The position numbers were made by a program, and so were the translations under genes. From the NCBI GenBank assembly GCA_900073065.1, contig FJOG01000011.1, forward strand, positions 698,882 to 762,881: a stretch of DNA of 64,000 nt. Reading direction: 5' to 3'. Positions within the stretch are counted from its first letter, which is position 1; every line of letters starts with the position of its first letter. The notes beneath the pieces were generated by a model. That model was not told the origin of the DNA and did not search any database. It worked only from the letters and a program-made list of their open reading frames with translations. Shown here in pieces: positions 34,240 to 44,296 of this stretch. Origin of the DNA: Phialocephala subalpina. Taxonomy: Eukaryota; Ascomycota; Leotiomycetes; Helotiales; Mollisiaceae.

Positions 34240-36135
34240 TCAATTGTCGGTCTGGATCTCAGTCTTCACTTCTATCGTTTCCTCGTTCGTGATCTTCTTT
34301 TCCCCCTCCGTCGCGCGAGCCACGCCTTCCGCTAGCTGCTCTTGGACCTCCGTACCATCGATAATCGCTGCAGTCTCTTCCAGGGAAGCACCGCTCGTCT
34401 CGACAAACAGGAAATATACAACCACCAACTCTACGAAGAGCCACACATCGTACACGATGTAATCTGCCAAGAGTCAGCGAGTTTTCTAAGGAGAGACACT
34501 CTTGGTTGTCTGCCTGCGATGGCATCTTCGGTCGAAGTGTCGGGGCCGGGTCAAGACTTACACTTCCACTTGATATTGGTCACCCCTATGGGATTGGCGT
34601 ATTGATTGAAGATCAAAGCAAGTGCGACAAACAAATTGTAGAGCACAAGACCCTGGATCATTAGCTCGGTCTCCGAGACATGAGTTTGACGGCTTACCCT
34701 AGCACGAAGCTGGTATGGAAGAATCTCCACCACATATGTCACCTGCAGAGGTCCCCAACCGATGGCATACGAAAGATTGTACAGGAAGATCATGGCCAGA
34801 ACCCCTTTCGCGACACCAGGGGAACCCTCTCCTGTCAGATCAGTCGATTGTTCGTAGGTCGACTCAAGAGCCGTCCAGACTACTCTGGTTAGCAAAGGCT
34901 GAGTGATCAAAAGGTAAAATCTTACCGATGAAGCACACCAGCATACAAGCTGTCGATACCAGGAACATTGTCCTTCGTCCGAACTTGTTCACAAGCAACG
35001 AGAAAAAGAACGTGGTCACCAGACCCCAAATCGTCAAAAGTCCATTGATGAGAGTCTGTGTTTCTTGGGACGTGTACCCAATTGAGTTGAGGATCAGAGT
35101 CAGGTAGTACGATATCAGACCATTCCCGCTCCATTGGGAGAAGAACCCGACAGCCAAGATGATAAAGAATCGCAGACGGTTTCCTTTTGTTTTGAAGAAC
35201 GACATGTACGAGGTGCTAGCAAGCGATTCCTTCTCGATTCGCAGAGCTTCTTTGATTTCTTCGAGTTCGAGCAGTACCATGTAATCCTCAGCATCTCCAT
35301 TGCAGTGGTATTTTGTTATGATTTGCTTTGCTTTCTCCACGCGGCCAGTATCGACCAACCATCTAGGCGATTCTTCGATAAAGTAACATGACACGAGCTG
35401 GACCACAGATGACAAGCCTTGTAGGTATGATGGGATTCTCCAGGCATAGTCGTTGTTCATTCGGAAGGTTCCATAGGTGATCCATGCAGCTGCAATGGCT
35501 CCCAAAGACCACAATGCGTTGTAGATGGAGACCAAAGGCGCTCTTTGAGTTGGAAAGGCAAGCTCGAGGATGAGTAACGGTGCGGCGGTAATGTTGAATG
35601 CGAGACCGACACCAAGGATACCTCGGGCAGTTACGAACATACCAGCTATTCTGGTTAGTCATTGTTCCACATGGTGAAAAGGATCGAGACCTACTGTTTT
35701 TGGCCGCACCCTGGAGAAGTGTTCCAAGGAGCATGATAAGAGCACCCAGAAGGAGAGTTGATCGACGACCAAATTTATCGCAAGCAATGGCACAGAATGG
35801 AAGTGCGACAAGTTGTCCGACATTCTGGATGGCGTTCAGACTAGCATAAAGTCAGCCACTGTCTGGTTCCGAGTCTCCAAGACTTACAGAGCCAGAGAGC
35901 TGGCATCGGGATCGTGGAAGTATGCTTTCCATGTATCTAGCGATTGCAGCCCATCTTTGTTGTGTCAGCTTTGACCTCTCATTGATCCTGTTTTCTTCCT
36001 TTACTCACTCATCATGGACCCATCGTAGCCAGTGGCATAAGATGAAATTAACGAGATGCACAAATTGATATTCAACAACACCACACCGCGATTTGCGAAC
36101 CATCCATTATCGCGTCCACTCAGGACCGCCTCCAT
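34240..36135 (-). CDS. MFS sugar transporter (lactose/hexose permease type), seven exons
   Basis: Proton-coupled plasma-membrane sugar importer of the major facilitator superfamily. Model complement(join(34240..34463,34562..34652,34698..34882,34926..35645,35695..35840,35888..35954,36009..36135)), 519 aa, with every junction in phase. Family motifs: ATGYDGSMMNGLQ in the first helix, CDKFGRRSTLLLG loop 2-3, ARGILGVGLAF, EESPRWLVDTGR before the central loop, QWSGNGLISYYL in helix 7, NKFGRRTMFL in loop 8-9, and VETSGASLEE after helix 12 (usual PETKG replaced by VETSG). An acidic C-terminal tail follows. The pattern matches fungal lactose-permease-like transporters; the true substrate is not readable from sequence. 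It is transcribed away from the secreted-protein gene at 36958. Confidence 0.92.
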
Positions 36136-36384
36136 CACGACCGGAGCTCCATTTATCGACATCTTGCTTTACCTTTTGTTGTTCTGTTTACACCCGGAAA
36201 CAAATGTTGGTAGCTTTCGCTTCCGAGGAGCTGGGAAAGCTAAATACTTTCATGAAGTCCATCTCCTCTGCCCATGTCCACTATCTTGGCATATGCAGGC
36301 ATTCCAATTGCTATCTTTCGTATCTTCAGAGTCGCATGCTTTATCTGATGGTGGACCGACGAGTGACATTCCCTCCTCACAAAG

Positions 36385-36403
36385 ATCGGGGAAGTTCCCC
36401 GAT
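36385..36403. promoter_or_regulatory. 19-bp palindrome with CGG-N9-CCG geometry
   Basis: Sequence ATCGGGGAAGTTCCCCGAT: nine-base perfect inverted arms around one central G. Inverted CGG triplets nine bases apart are a classic layout for Zn2Cys6 dimers. Also possible: binding by a zinc-finger protein that recognises CCCCG boxes. Confidence 0.5.
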
Positions 36404-36432
36404 TCCCCCGAACATCCCCGGTGTGTTTGCCG

Positions 36433-36450
36433 GTCGGCAGCTAAGCCGAC
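36433..36450. promoter_or_regulatory. GTCGGC-N6-GCCGAC inverted repeat
   Basis: Perfect six-base arms around AGCTAA, giving CGG-N8-CCG. It lies 29 bases beyond the first palindrome in the same divergent promoter, so the two may act together. Confidence 0.45.
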
Positions 36451-36957
36451 AGGAAGCTGGTTGCGGGGAAGAACCGCCACTATCAAGAACTCCGGCGGGT
36501 AAATTAAGGTACTAACCTTGAAGATACCAGTTCGATGGATATCTTGGCTCTCCTCTTGATATTTCTTCAATTTGACCGGGAATACTGGCATTGGATTGGT
36601 GGAAGTTGAGGCGCACAGACGATTAATGAGGGGTACGACGTATTTGACTATCGGTACTACTGAGGAGATTTGGGATGTACGACCGGTGATTGTACCGAAT
36701 CGATGACGAAGATCTGCTTTCGATCGTTGACTTCGGATGGATGTTTACGACGTTTGTCCACTTTCGTGCAGAATGGACCTGGTGATCTCGAGGCACAACT
36801 GCGGAGATCTAAGCGGGTTCCATGTTTTTGGGATGAGTGTTCCTGGCACGTTACATCTGAGAGATGTATAAAGCAGGTATAATGACCGAGGTCAGTGACT
36901 TGAGACAGGTACCGGCTCTCTGGATTCTCGAGAGGCAGGCTCGAAACCAAGTTCAAG

Positions 36958-38796
36958 ATGCGTGTCTCATCGTGTGTTCGAGCGATCGTGGGACTGGCAG
37001 CGTTTGTGTCGGTTTCCAGCGCGACGAAGCTGTCTGCTGGTAAGTACCCCCAAATAGAATATTGCCACCACCAGCTAACAATAAATAGCTGCTCAGGACT
37101 TGTTTGACTATTCTATGTTGATCCAGGATCCCAGATGGGATGAGACGTACAAGGTAGTGTGGTTCAACGACAATGGACCTTGGTCGATTCGTTTCACTGC
37201 TTGGTATACGGCTGGATTGCTGCATCGGAATCAAGGTGATGATGTTGAGAATGCAAAGGCTGCGTTGAAAGCTATGTGAGTGACGCTGGTCTTGAATAAG
37301 AGATCTAACTGACTTGAAGCAGTCTTGCTGTTCAGATGAACTATGATTTTGATTCTGCTTGGTATGGAGACTTCAAGCTATCGCCTGATGGTGAATTCTC
37401 TCGGAACAGTGTTGGATGACTGCTAACATGTTCAAGAACCAAATCCACAGACTCCTTTGTACACTCCAAGTATCTATGTTAGTCATGCTTTCTTCGATTT
37501 CACTTGAGGCGGGATGGATGGTTTTACTGACTCCAGAATCAGGGCTCATATGATCCGAATTGGCGTGAGTTCGTGGGTACGCAGCTTGTTCAAGTTGTCG
37601 AAGAGTTCGGGGACTTGATTGGTCCTAACCTTGTCAGCGACATCGAAACTGCGATGAGTTATGATGCTGTAGGAGCGATGAGAAGGAACGGTTCCTTCCC
37701 AGAAGGAGACAATCTGATCTTGGCCTACACCAACCCACGATACATGCGAGCCTTGAACGTGGGCTGGATTGGAGCGCGTCTCAAAAACCAAACTTTCATC
37801 GATTTCGGCAACGAGCAAGGCACAGAGCTTTACGAGCTCTTCACCAAGAATGATGCAAACACTCTTGGTGAGTACAATGCTCCAACCTACTACGGTATGG
37901 ACATGTGGGCTCTGGGAGCAATGTCAAAGTACGGTCCCAAGAACGCAACGTTCGCAAAACATGCCAAGTCAATCATGGCCGCAGTCTGGGAAGATATCGC
38001 AGAACACTACAACCCTTATCTCGGAAACATGGCCGGTCCCTACGATAGAGCATACACCCGCGACATGACGGCCCACGACGCCGTCCTCTCCATGTTCTGG
38101 TGGGGTATCTTCGGACACGACAAGGCACCAACCCCTCCAAAGAGCGATCTAGATGTCAACTACGACGTTTCTCAAGGCGCTGCACTCTCTCTGATCATGG
38201 ATACCGTTGCCAGCACTTTGTCTCCCTCAGTCACCGAGAAGCTCCTCACACCATTTACCGAAGAAAGATTCATCAACAAGACAATCTACTACGATCTCGA
38301 AACAAACAATAGCAGAACCGCAACTTCCTGGCTCGGCAAACCCCTTATGATCGGCGCCCAGATCGTCTCTGAGACAGTAAATCGCGGGAAACAATTCACA
38401 CCCGCCATCGTCCACTGGGCTTCAGACCCTGCACATAAGCCGTTTCCCTACATCGGATTCTTTAGCTTGTACCCCACCGCATCAACCATTTCCTCAACCG
38501 CTTCATCCCATTACCTCGAGATGAGCTATCCGAACACGACGCAAGAAGGGACTGATTCTTTCCAATTCATGCTCTCGGGTATTCCGCCACCTTGGAACTT
38601 AGCTGGGAATGTGGTCGATGGATTTGAAAACTTGCCGTGTTTGGAGGTCAATGTCTCAGCGCCGGGATTGGAGAGGTTGGACACTGTTTATGGGAGTATG
38701 ATTTATGATCATTATTATTACAACGTTACGTATGTGGTGCCGGCGAACTTTAGTGGGACGCCGTGGATGGGGTTTGAGTTTGTTTATACTTGTTGA
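36958..38796 (+). CDS. Secreted (alpha/alpha)6-barrel-like protein, five exons, activity unknown
   Basis: Model join(36958..37039,37089..37275,37323..37390,37437..37477,37543..38796), 543 aa, phases consistent. MRVSSCVRAIVGLAAFVSVS is a signal peptide. The mature chain has FTAWYTAGLLHRNQGDD early, LAYTNPRYMRALNVGWIGAR mid-chain, GEYNAPTYYGMDMWALG at about residue 235 and NMAGPYDRAYTRDMT at about residue 289, with about ten NxS/T sites. Repeated Trp/Tyr/Asp-rich helices recall six-hairpin glycosidase-like folds, and I associate the EYNAPTYYG and GPYDRxY motifs with a widespread uncharacterised fungal secreted family. No catalytic pair is assigned. The divergent neighbour is a sugar transporter, which fits a role in polysaccharide or glycoside use (inference). 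Confidence 0.8.
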
Positions 38797-39222
38797 GGAG
38801 AGGGTGATGGTAGAAGGCGGAGGAAGCTTCGTGAATATATTTTGGGGAATTAAAAGTGAAATATGTTTATTGATTGTTTGTGAAGGTGGTTCTTTGATCC
38901 TCCTTTCTTCGATTGGCAGCGAACTAACGCGGCCCTTCACCAGCGAGCCGACGACTATTTTGAGAAGCTTTGACATTGAAAATCCCTTTTAGTACAATCA
39001 TCCCACATTCTATCTCGGACCCTCAAGAAACTGCTGGGCGTATATCTCTCTTTGCGAGAAGCTCCCGTGAACGCTGTATAAGTCATGACTGATCCCAAAC
39101 ATCTCACCTCCAAGCGTTGGTATTCGCGTGCAGTCTTTGGAAGCCCGAGCTCAGAAAGGCAGCAGCGCTCCTTCGATTTTGTTCCAGGCCTCATACTCAT
39201 TCGGCGCATTTCGAGACTGATC
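38797..39222. other. Convergent intergenic region
   Basis: Separates the 3' ends of the secreted-protein gene (+) and the F-box gene (-). Nothing recognised beyond probable 3' UTRs. Confidence 0.4.
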
Positions 39223-40299
39223 CTATCCCCACGTTCTTGCCAAACAGCCAGGCCCTTTAAAGGACCCCTCACTTGGAACCGAGCTCAGCAGAAGCGAGTC
39301 GAACCTAAACGGCTTGCCATTTTCGAATTTGCGAGAGATACTGCCAGTTTCCCAAAATTGAGAAGCACCATCTCCAGTGAACCCCAACCAGATCAGATCT
39401 TTGTGGTCCTCGCCTTTACCGAGAGCTTGCCACTTCGTAAGAACCAGTGCAATGTCACCCTCACCAAGATCCTTGATGTCGATTTGGAACTCGGTTTGAC
39501 AATGTATGCAGGAGAGGAACGATGCGAAGCACTTCGAGCAATCAGGTCCATGGCAATGTGGTAAGTGGTGGAGACGGCGTCGAAAGGCGGCTGTGAGTTC
39601 CCCGCTGACGAAGGTTCGAGTCTCATTGCAGGTGAAGTGGGAACATGCTGCTATTTCATAGGCTTCTGGGCCATTGGGTAGCAAAGAGGCTGGTAGCATG
39701 AAGACGTGCTGTGCTCGAATATAGAGGGCGTCTGAAATAATACGTGCTTCCGCCGTGCCTTGATACATATGATCAGATCGAGATTCTCTCATGTTGTATC
39801 TGAAAATGTTCAACAGATCGGTACAATTCAGCCCAAGTCGGTGTCTCTTCATGAGCATCTGAAAGAAAGGGTAGCGGAAAGCCTCGTGGATGGACTTGTG
39901 TATGTTGCTCTCTCTATCCTTTTTCATGCAGTGCAGATTTTCGAACCAAGGGTGACCGACAAGAGACACATCGACCTTGTGGAGCTTCTGGCAAGATCGA
40001 CAGTAGATATGTGACGGCAAATCCTTCTCCAATAGACATAGGAATTCGTGGCGCCTGTCCCTCTTAGCTTGTAGATTCAGACCTCCTAAAGCCTCGTGCA
40101 ACGTCCTCCAGAATGAATCTGTGTCTTTCTCAAGTATTGAATCCGGAATTTTCAACGCGTCGCAAAAGCCTAGTCCAAGCTTCTCACCGATCACTTTACA
40201 CGTGAGCGTGAATGCCGCGGAGGACTCTGCTGGTAGATGATTCGTGATGAGCACAAGGAGCTCAGCTGGGAAGGCTGTCAGTCCAGTTTTAGCAGCCAT
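39223..40299 (-). CDS. F-box domain protein
   Basis: Single exon, 358 aa. The N-terminus is an F-box-like motif (LTAFPAELLVLITNHLPAES, then AAFTLTCKVIGEKLG), which in fungi recruits a substrate to the SCF ubiquitin ligase through Skp1. The rest is rich in Cys and His pairs (HIYCRSCQKLHKV at about residue 98, CHGPDCSKCF and CIHCQTEF near 250-270), the common layout of a large lineage-expanded family of fungal F-box proteins with a small Cys-rich region. The target is unknown. Good codon continuity and no intron needed. Confidence 0.82.
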   Translation of the reverse strand: MAAKTGLTAFPAELLVLITNHLPAESSAAFTLTCKVIGEKLGLGFCDALKIPDSILEKDTDSFWRTLHEALGGLNLQAKRDRRHEFLCLLEKDLPSHIYCRSCQKLHKVDVSLVGHPWFENLHCMKKDRESNIHKSIHEAFRYPFFQMLMKRHRLGLNCTDLLNIFRYNMRESRSDHMYQGTAEARIISDALYIRAQHVFMLPASLLPNGPEAYEIAACSHFTCNETRTFVSGELTAAFRRRLHHLPHCHGPDCSKCFASFLSCIHCQTEFQIDIKDLGEGDIALVLTKWQALGKGEDHKDLIWLGFTGDGASQFWETGSISRKFENGKPFRFDSLLLSSVPSEGSFKGPGCLARTWG

Positions 40300-41506
40300 G
40301 ATGTCCTCGAAGAATCGAACGTATGTAGGTGAATTTGACGGATCGTTGTGAGAGAGTATTCTGAAGCAGGAAGAATGAAGCTGCGCGAGATAAATGGCGA
40401 CGATAAATAAACTGTATCAAACTCGCTGAGTATTTGGACTAAGCTCTCTTAGCTTACCAAACTTAAGGCTGGCGAACCACCTTGAAGGTGAAGCTAGATC
40501 GAGATCACGTGGGAGCTTTCGAATTCGTTAACAAAGCCCTTCAAATAATCGCCAGGAAAAGGGCAATACGTAATACTTACCAAGGTCAGAGAGATTTAAG
40601 ATTGCTTGATGTGAAGAGAGAGAGAAGGAAAAGATATTGTCGAGCTTATGTAGACTTTCCACGTGATACATCTTTGAACGGAACCTGGCACACTTGAAGG
40701 AATCCACATCTAAAGCAATCTCAGACGAGAACGATCTTTCGTCTCTTCCAGCCTATAGAACCTGATGGATCATCAGTACTGTGCGTTCCCATGCAAAACA
40801 TTCCAATGCGTTTGAAGGTGTCTTCTTCATAGGTGGTACAAGGACCAGACCTGCGACTTTACTGCCGCTAAACAAAGGTTGTTTCCAGGCTCCAATCTGG
40901 ACACTGAGAAATCTATCACTAGGCCGTATACGAGAGAATTCGTTATTCTGGAACCCCGCTACTGGTCGGTCTACAACAATGTCAAGATGAAGATCGGCTT
41001 CACAGTGGTTGTCGAACTCCAATTAGATACACTATAGATTGGGTGATTCAGAAAACACATAGCAACTCAACAGCTCAAATGTATTCAAGTCAACAATTTT
41101 GGAGAGCACTCCACACAAGCCTGATTATGCAATCGAAGCACGTTATCAAATGAAACATAACGAATGAAAGGCCCACTCTTCCGCGGACATCGGGCTGAGG
41201 CAGCTTCTAAGCAGACAAGAAGCTGAAAGCCACACGCATGACTAAATAAGGTATAACACAATAAATATCTCCAATTCCTTCTGCGCGAGACTTCGTACAC
41301 CTAAGGGCTTCTAATTTATAGCAAGAGCGTTGGGGAGGAACAGGTTGTCGTGAAAATGAGGTCACTTTGTCGACAGACATGTATACTGTCTCGAAAGTGA
41401 TGAGTACCGGTATCTCTAGTATCGCGCTAGCCCAAATCGAGTATGAAGCAAAATTCAGGAATTCCTCCCCACCAATTCTCCTCTCTAACTCTGCAAGACT
41501 TTCACA
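40300..41506. other. Divergent intergenic region between F-box gene and KTI12
   Basis: About 1.2 kb with no gene recognised. It includes the promoter of the F-box gene and the leader of KTI12. Open frames at 40753-41022 and 41207-41560 (-) lack motifs, and the second is antisense to the KTI12 start. Confidence 0.4.
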
Positions 41507-42567
41507 ATGCCCGTACGTCGTCTTCCCCTCCTCCCTCATGTTCTCTGCCTCTAACTCCATCTCAGCTCATAATCCTAACCGGTTACCCCACATCCGGCAA
41601 AACCCACCGTGCAACCCAACTCCAAACCTACCTCACCACCCGCTTCTCCTCCCTCCCGTCTTCTCACCCCTCCTCTGGTCTACGTGTCCACCTAATATCT
41701 GACCATACCCTCTCCATCCCCCGTACAGTCTACAACCTCGACACCAAGACACAAAACGAGCGCTCCAACAATGCTAGCGAAAAAGATGCACGAGCTATGG
41801 TGTTTGGAGAAGTGAAGAGAGTTCTGAGCGCGAACGATGTGGTGATACTAGATCATGCGAATTATATTAAGGGGTGGAGGTATCAGTTGTACTGTGAGGC
41901 GAAGGCGGTTAGGACTGCGCATTGTGTGGTGCATGTTGGGACGCCGGTGGAGAGATGCCGGGAAGTCAACGAGTCAAGACTCGCACAGCGGGATGCCAAA
42001 GCTGCTAGAGCTGAAGACGAGACTGCCGAGAATGGCACAGAGACAGAGGAGAAAGAGGTGAGGGAAGAGGACAAGCCATACGAGAAGGATAACTGGGAGA
42101 ACTTGGTGTTTAGATACGAGGAGCCGAACGGCTTCACAAGATGGGACTCCCCTCTCTTCACCGTCCTTTGGGACGACGAGACACCGCCTTGCGAAGCGAT
42201 CTGGGATGCTGTTATTGGGTCTGATGCCGAGGGCGGCAAGAAGGTCGTGCGACCAAATAATGCTACTGTTTTGAAGGCACCGAGCAGTTCGGATTATCTA
42301 CACGAGTTAGATCGAACTACACAAGGCGTTTTGAACAGGGTATTGGAATGGGTAAAGGACCATCCTGGAGAGGGCGGAGGAGAGGTGACTGTCAGTGATG
42401 GGGATGAAGAGCTCCTTGTTGAATTACCAGCGAGACAAGTTGGCTTGCCTGCTCTGCAAAGGCTGAGGAGGCAGTTTATTGGGCTGAACAGGACGAATCC
42501 GGTACCAGTGAAGAGGATCAGGGAGAGCTTTGTGGGTTATTTGAATGATTCTTTCGAGGCGCTATAG
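41507..42567 (+). CDS. KTI12: Kti12, Elongator-associated P-loop ATPase
   Basis: ATP- and tRNA-binding partner of Elongator, needed for mcm5/ncm5 modification of wobble uridine in tRNA. Model join(41507..41512,41566..42567), 335 aa. The first exon encodes only Met-Pro; the 53-nt intron has GTACGT and CTCAG ends. MPLIILTGYPTSGKT gives the N-terminal P-loop (residues 8-15). Further family features: HLISDHTLSI, DVVILDHANYIKGWRYQLYC (Walker B region), then GTPVERCREVNESR, YEEPNGFTRWDSPLF, and the C-terminal tRNA-binding-like part with VELPARQVGLPALQRLRRQF and FVGYLNDSFE. An acidic insert (about residues 170-190) interrupts the middle, as in other fungi. It is convergent with the hydrolase gene, leaving only about 120 bases between the stops. 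Confidence 0.94.
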
Positions 42568-42688
42568 TCCCACATAGCGGCATTGCAAGGAGTTCGGACA
42601 TGGAAAAAAGATACCCTGGCGCATAGACATAAGTCCATAGATTTCAAATTTGCATTGAACATTTCTGAAACACTTTTGAACTATATAC

Positions 42689-43660
42689 TCATACCTGCTT
42701 CTTCATCCAGCTCACCACATCGTCGCCCCATTTCTCCCCCTTCTTATCACCACTCATCAACGCCATCGGCGGCGAGATATGATTATGCCCCTCAATCTTC
42801 TCAAAATCAATACCCTCCCCAAAAGTGCTCTTCCATAAGCTGACGAAATCATTCATCGGCTCCCCAATCTCATCCTCAGGATCAAACTCCCCAAGAAGTG
42901 CAAGACATTTCGGAACACCAATATCCTGTCTCTTCTTCCCCTTCACCGCTTCTAGTAGTCCGTAAACGCACTTCTCATCAACATCCTTCTTATCTCCATA
43001 ATACGATCTTAGAACCTCAGTCCTATCCTCCTGAGCTCTCTTAAAGTGGGTTGGAACAGCAACGTTAATCAACCCTTTCAAAACCACTCCTCCCTTCCCC
43101 TCCACCAACGCCTTTCTCTGCTCCTCAAATGCAGGAGCAAGAATGAATGTACTGGCATGTACACCCCCGGCCGAATTTCCCATCAAAAACACATCTCTCT
43201 TCCCTTTCCCTCCAAACTCCTTCTCCACCCAAGCTAAAGCAGCACCAACATCCTCCCCACCACTCGGGAACACAGCTCCCTCACCCTTCTGACAACCAGG
43301 CCCATCACTATCCACCCTCCTATAATTCATCACCAAGGCCGTGAATCCTCTTGAAGCAAAGAAAGCTCCGACATTCGCATATACCAAATTTTCAGGCATG
43401 TTGGGGGTGTTTTTGTCTCCTCGGATCAAGCCGCCGCCATGGAGGAAGATAATTATTGGTGAAGAATCAAGGGAGGTGATTGATGGAAATAGATCTGCCT
43501 TCTGGCGAGGATTGGGGCTGTAGCTGATTTCTTTTGATCGGATGGCTTTGATAGCATCTTTATTCTTGAGGAGGAGAGGGCCGAAGAGCTTGAATGTTGG
43601 AGGGAGGATTGAGGGGATTGCTTGTCCGGCTGAGGCGTTTAGTGCCGCGATCGCTTCCAT
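42689..43660 (-). CDS. Alpha/beta hydrolase (esterase/lipase, HGGG type)
   Basis: Single exon, 323 aa, no signal peptide, so probably cytosolic. Oxyanion-hole motif HGGG at residues 74-77, MNYRRVDSDG after strand 4, nucleophile elbow GNSAGG with Ser163, a candidate acid in LLGEFDPEDE and a candidate base in GHNHIS near the end: the hormone-sensitive-lipase-like alpha/beta hydrolase pattern. It is transcribed head to head with the quercetinase-like bicupin, 636 bases apart. In known fungal flavonol breakdown a quercetinase product (a depside) is split by an esterase, so this gene is a reasonable candidate for that step; this is inference from position only. Confidence 0.85.
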   Translation of the reverse strand: MEAIAALNASAGQAIPSILPPTFKLFGPLLLKNKDAIKAIRSKEISYSPNPRQKADLFPSITSLDSSPIIIFLHGGGLIRGDKNTPNMPENLVYANVGAFFASRGFTALVMNYRRVDSDGPGCQKGEGAVFPSGGEDVGAALAWVEKEFGGKGKRDVFLMGNSAGGVHASTFILAPAFEEQRKALVEGKGGVVLKGLINVAVPTHFKRAQEDRTEVLRSYYGDKKDVDEKCVYGLLEAVKGKKRQDIGVPKCLALLGEFDPEDEIGEPMNDFVSLWKSTFGEGIDFEKIEGHNHISPPMALMSGDKKGEKWGDDVVSWMKKQV

Positions 43661-44296
43661 TTTGAATGTCGTTGGAGTGGGATCAGGAGGGTCGACTTAA
43701 AAGATTGAATTGGTTTATGAGCGGTGAGGTGTATGAGAGATAGGTGGCGTGGCGTATGGCGTATCGGGTGTTTCTCAGTTGGTGGATGCAGTGAGATGAA
43801 AAGTAATATGTAGCTGATGTCGGTAGCCGTTGTAGCGTCTCGCTTGTGCAAAAGGGGCTTGAAGCTCTCCCAACGTGAAATACTGCAGGGTAGGTGAAGT
43901 GTGACCTCGAAACAATAGTCTCGGTCTTCGGTCTTATATGAATTCTCTCAGTTGCTTGCAGTAGGACAAGGAGTTCTGGATTTATGTTCGGAGCATTCAA
44001 TAGACCGAAAGGTACGAAGGCGTTGAAGCAAAGTGGACGGCGGGGACTTCGTGGGGAAGTAGTTGGTGGAGTGAAAATCGGAGCCAAGTCGCGGCAAAAG
44101 CACCCCGCAATTAATGTCCACTTCAGCTTCTGTTCTCCAACATCTCCACATCAGACCTAGTCGACGAAACAACTTCCACTACGGTAGCTCGTGTATAACT
44201 ACGAGGACTACTATCGCGATGGCGGCTCCTCAATTCCTCCCCCAGATCTCTCTTCAGTTTCCCCTACTCGAACTTCCTCCATAGTCTACAGCAAAA
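43661..44296. promoter_or_regulatory. Shared divergent promoter of the hydrolase and bicupin genes
   Basis: 636 bases between two start codons. It holds a tandem CGGTCTT direct repeat near 43920-43933 and CCCCGC/GGGGA boxes near 44041-44110, but no long palindrome seen. Joint regulation is plausible from the arrangement alone. Confidence 0.4.

Larger units (their letters stand above)
36136..36957. promoter_or_regulatory. Shared divergent promoter of the sugar transporter and the secreted protein
   Basis: The 822 bases between two divergent start codons contain no gene. Two palindromes with CGG/CCG ends lie about 30 bases apart (36385-36403 and 36433-36450) within a C- and G-rich block, flanked by further CCCCG motifs. 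Arrangement and content suggest common regulation of both genes by a Zn2Cys6 dimer, which is inference. Confidence 0.5.
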
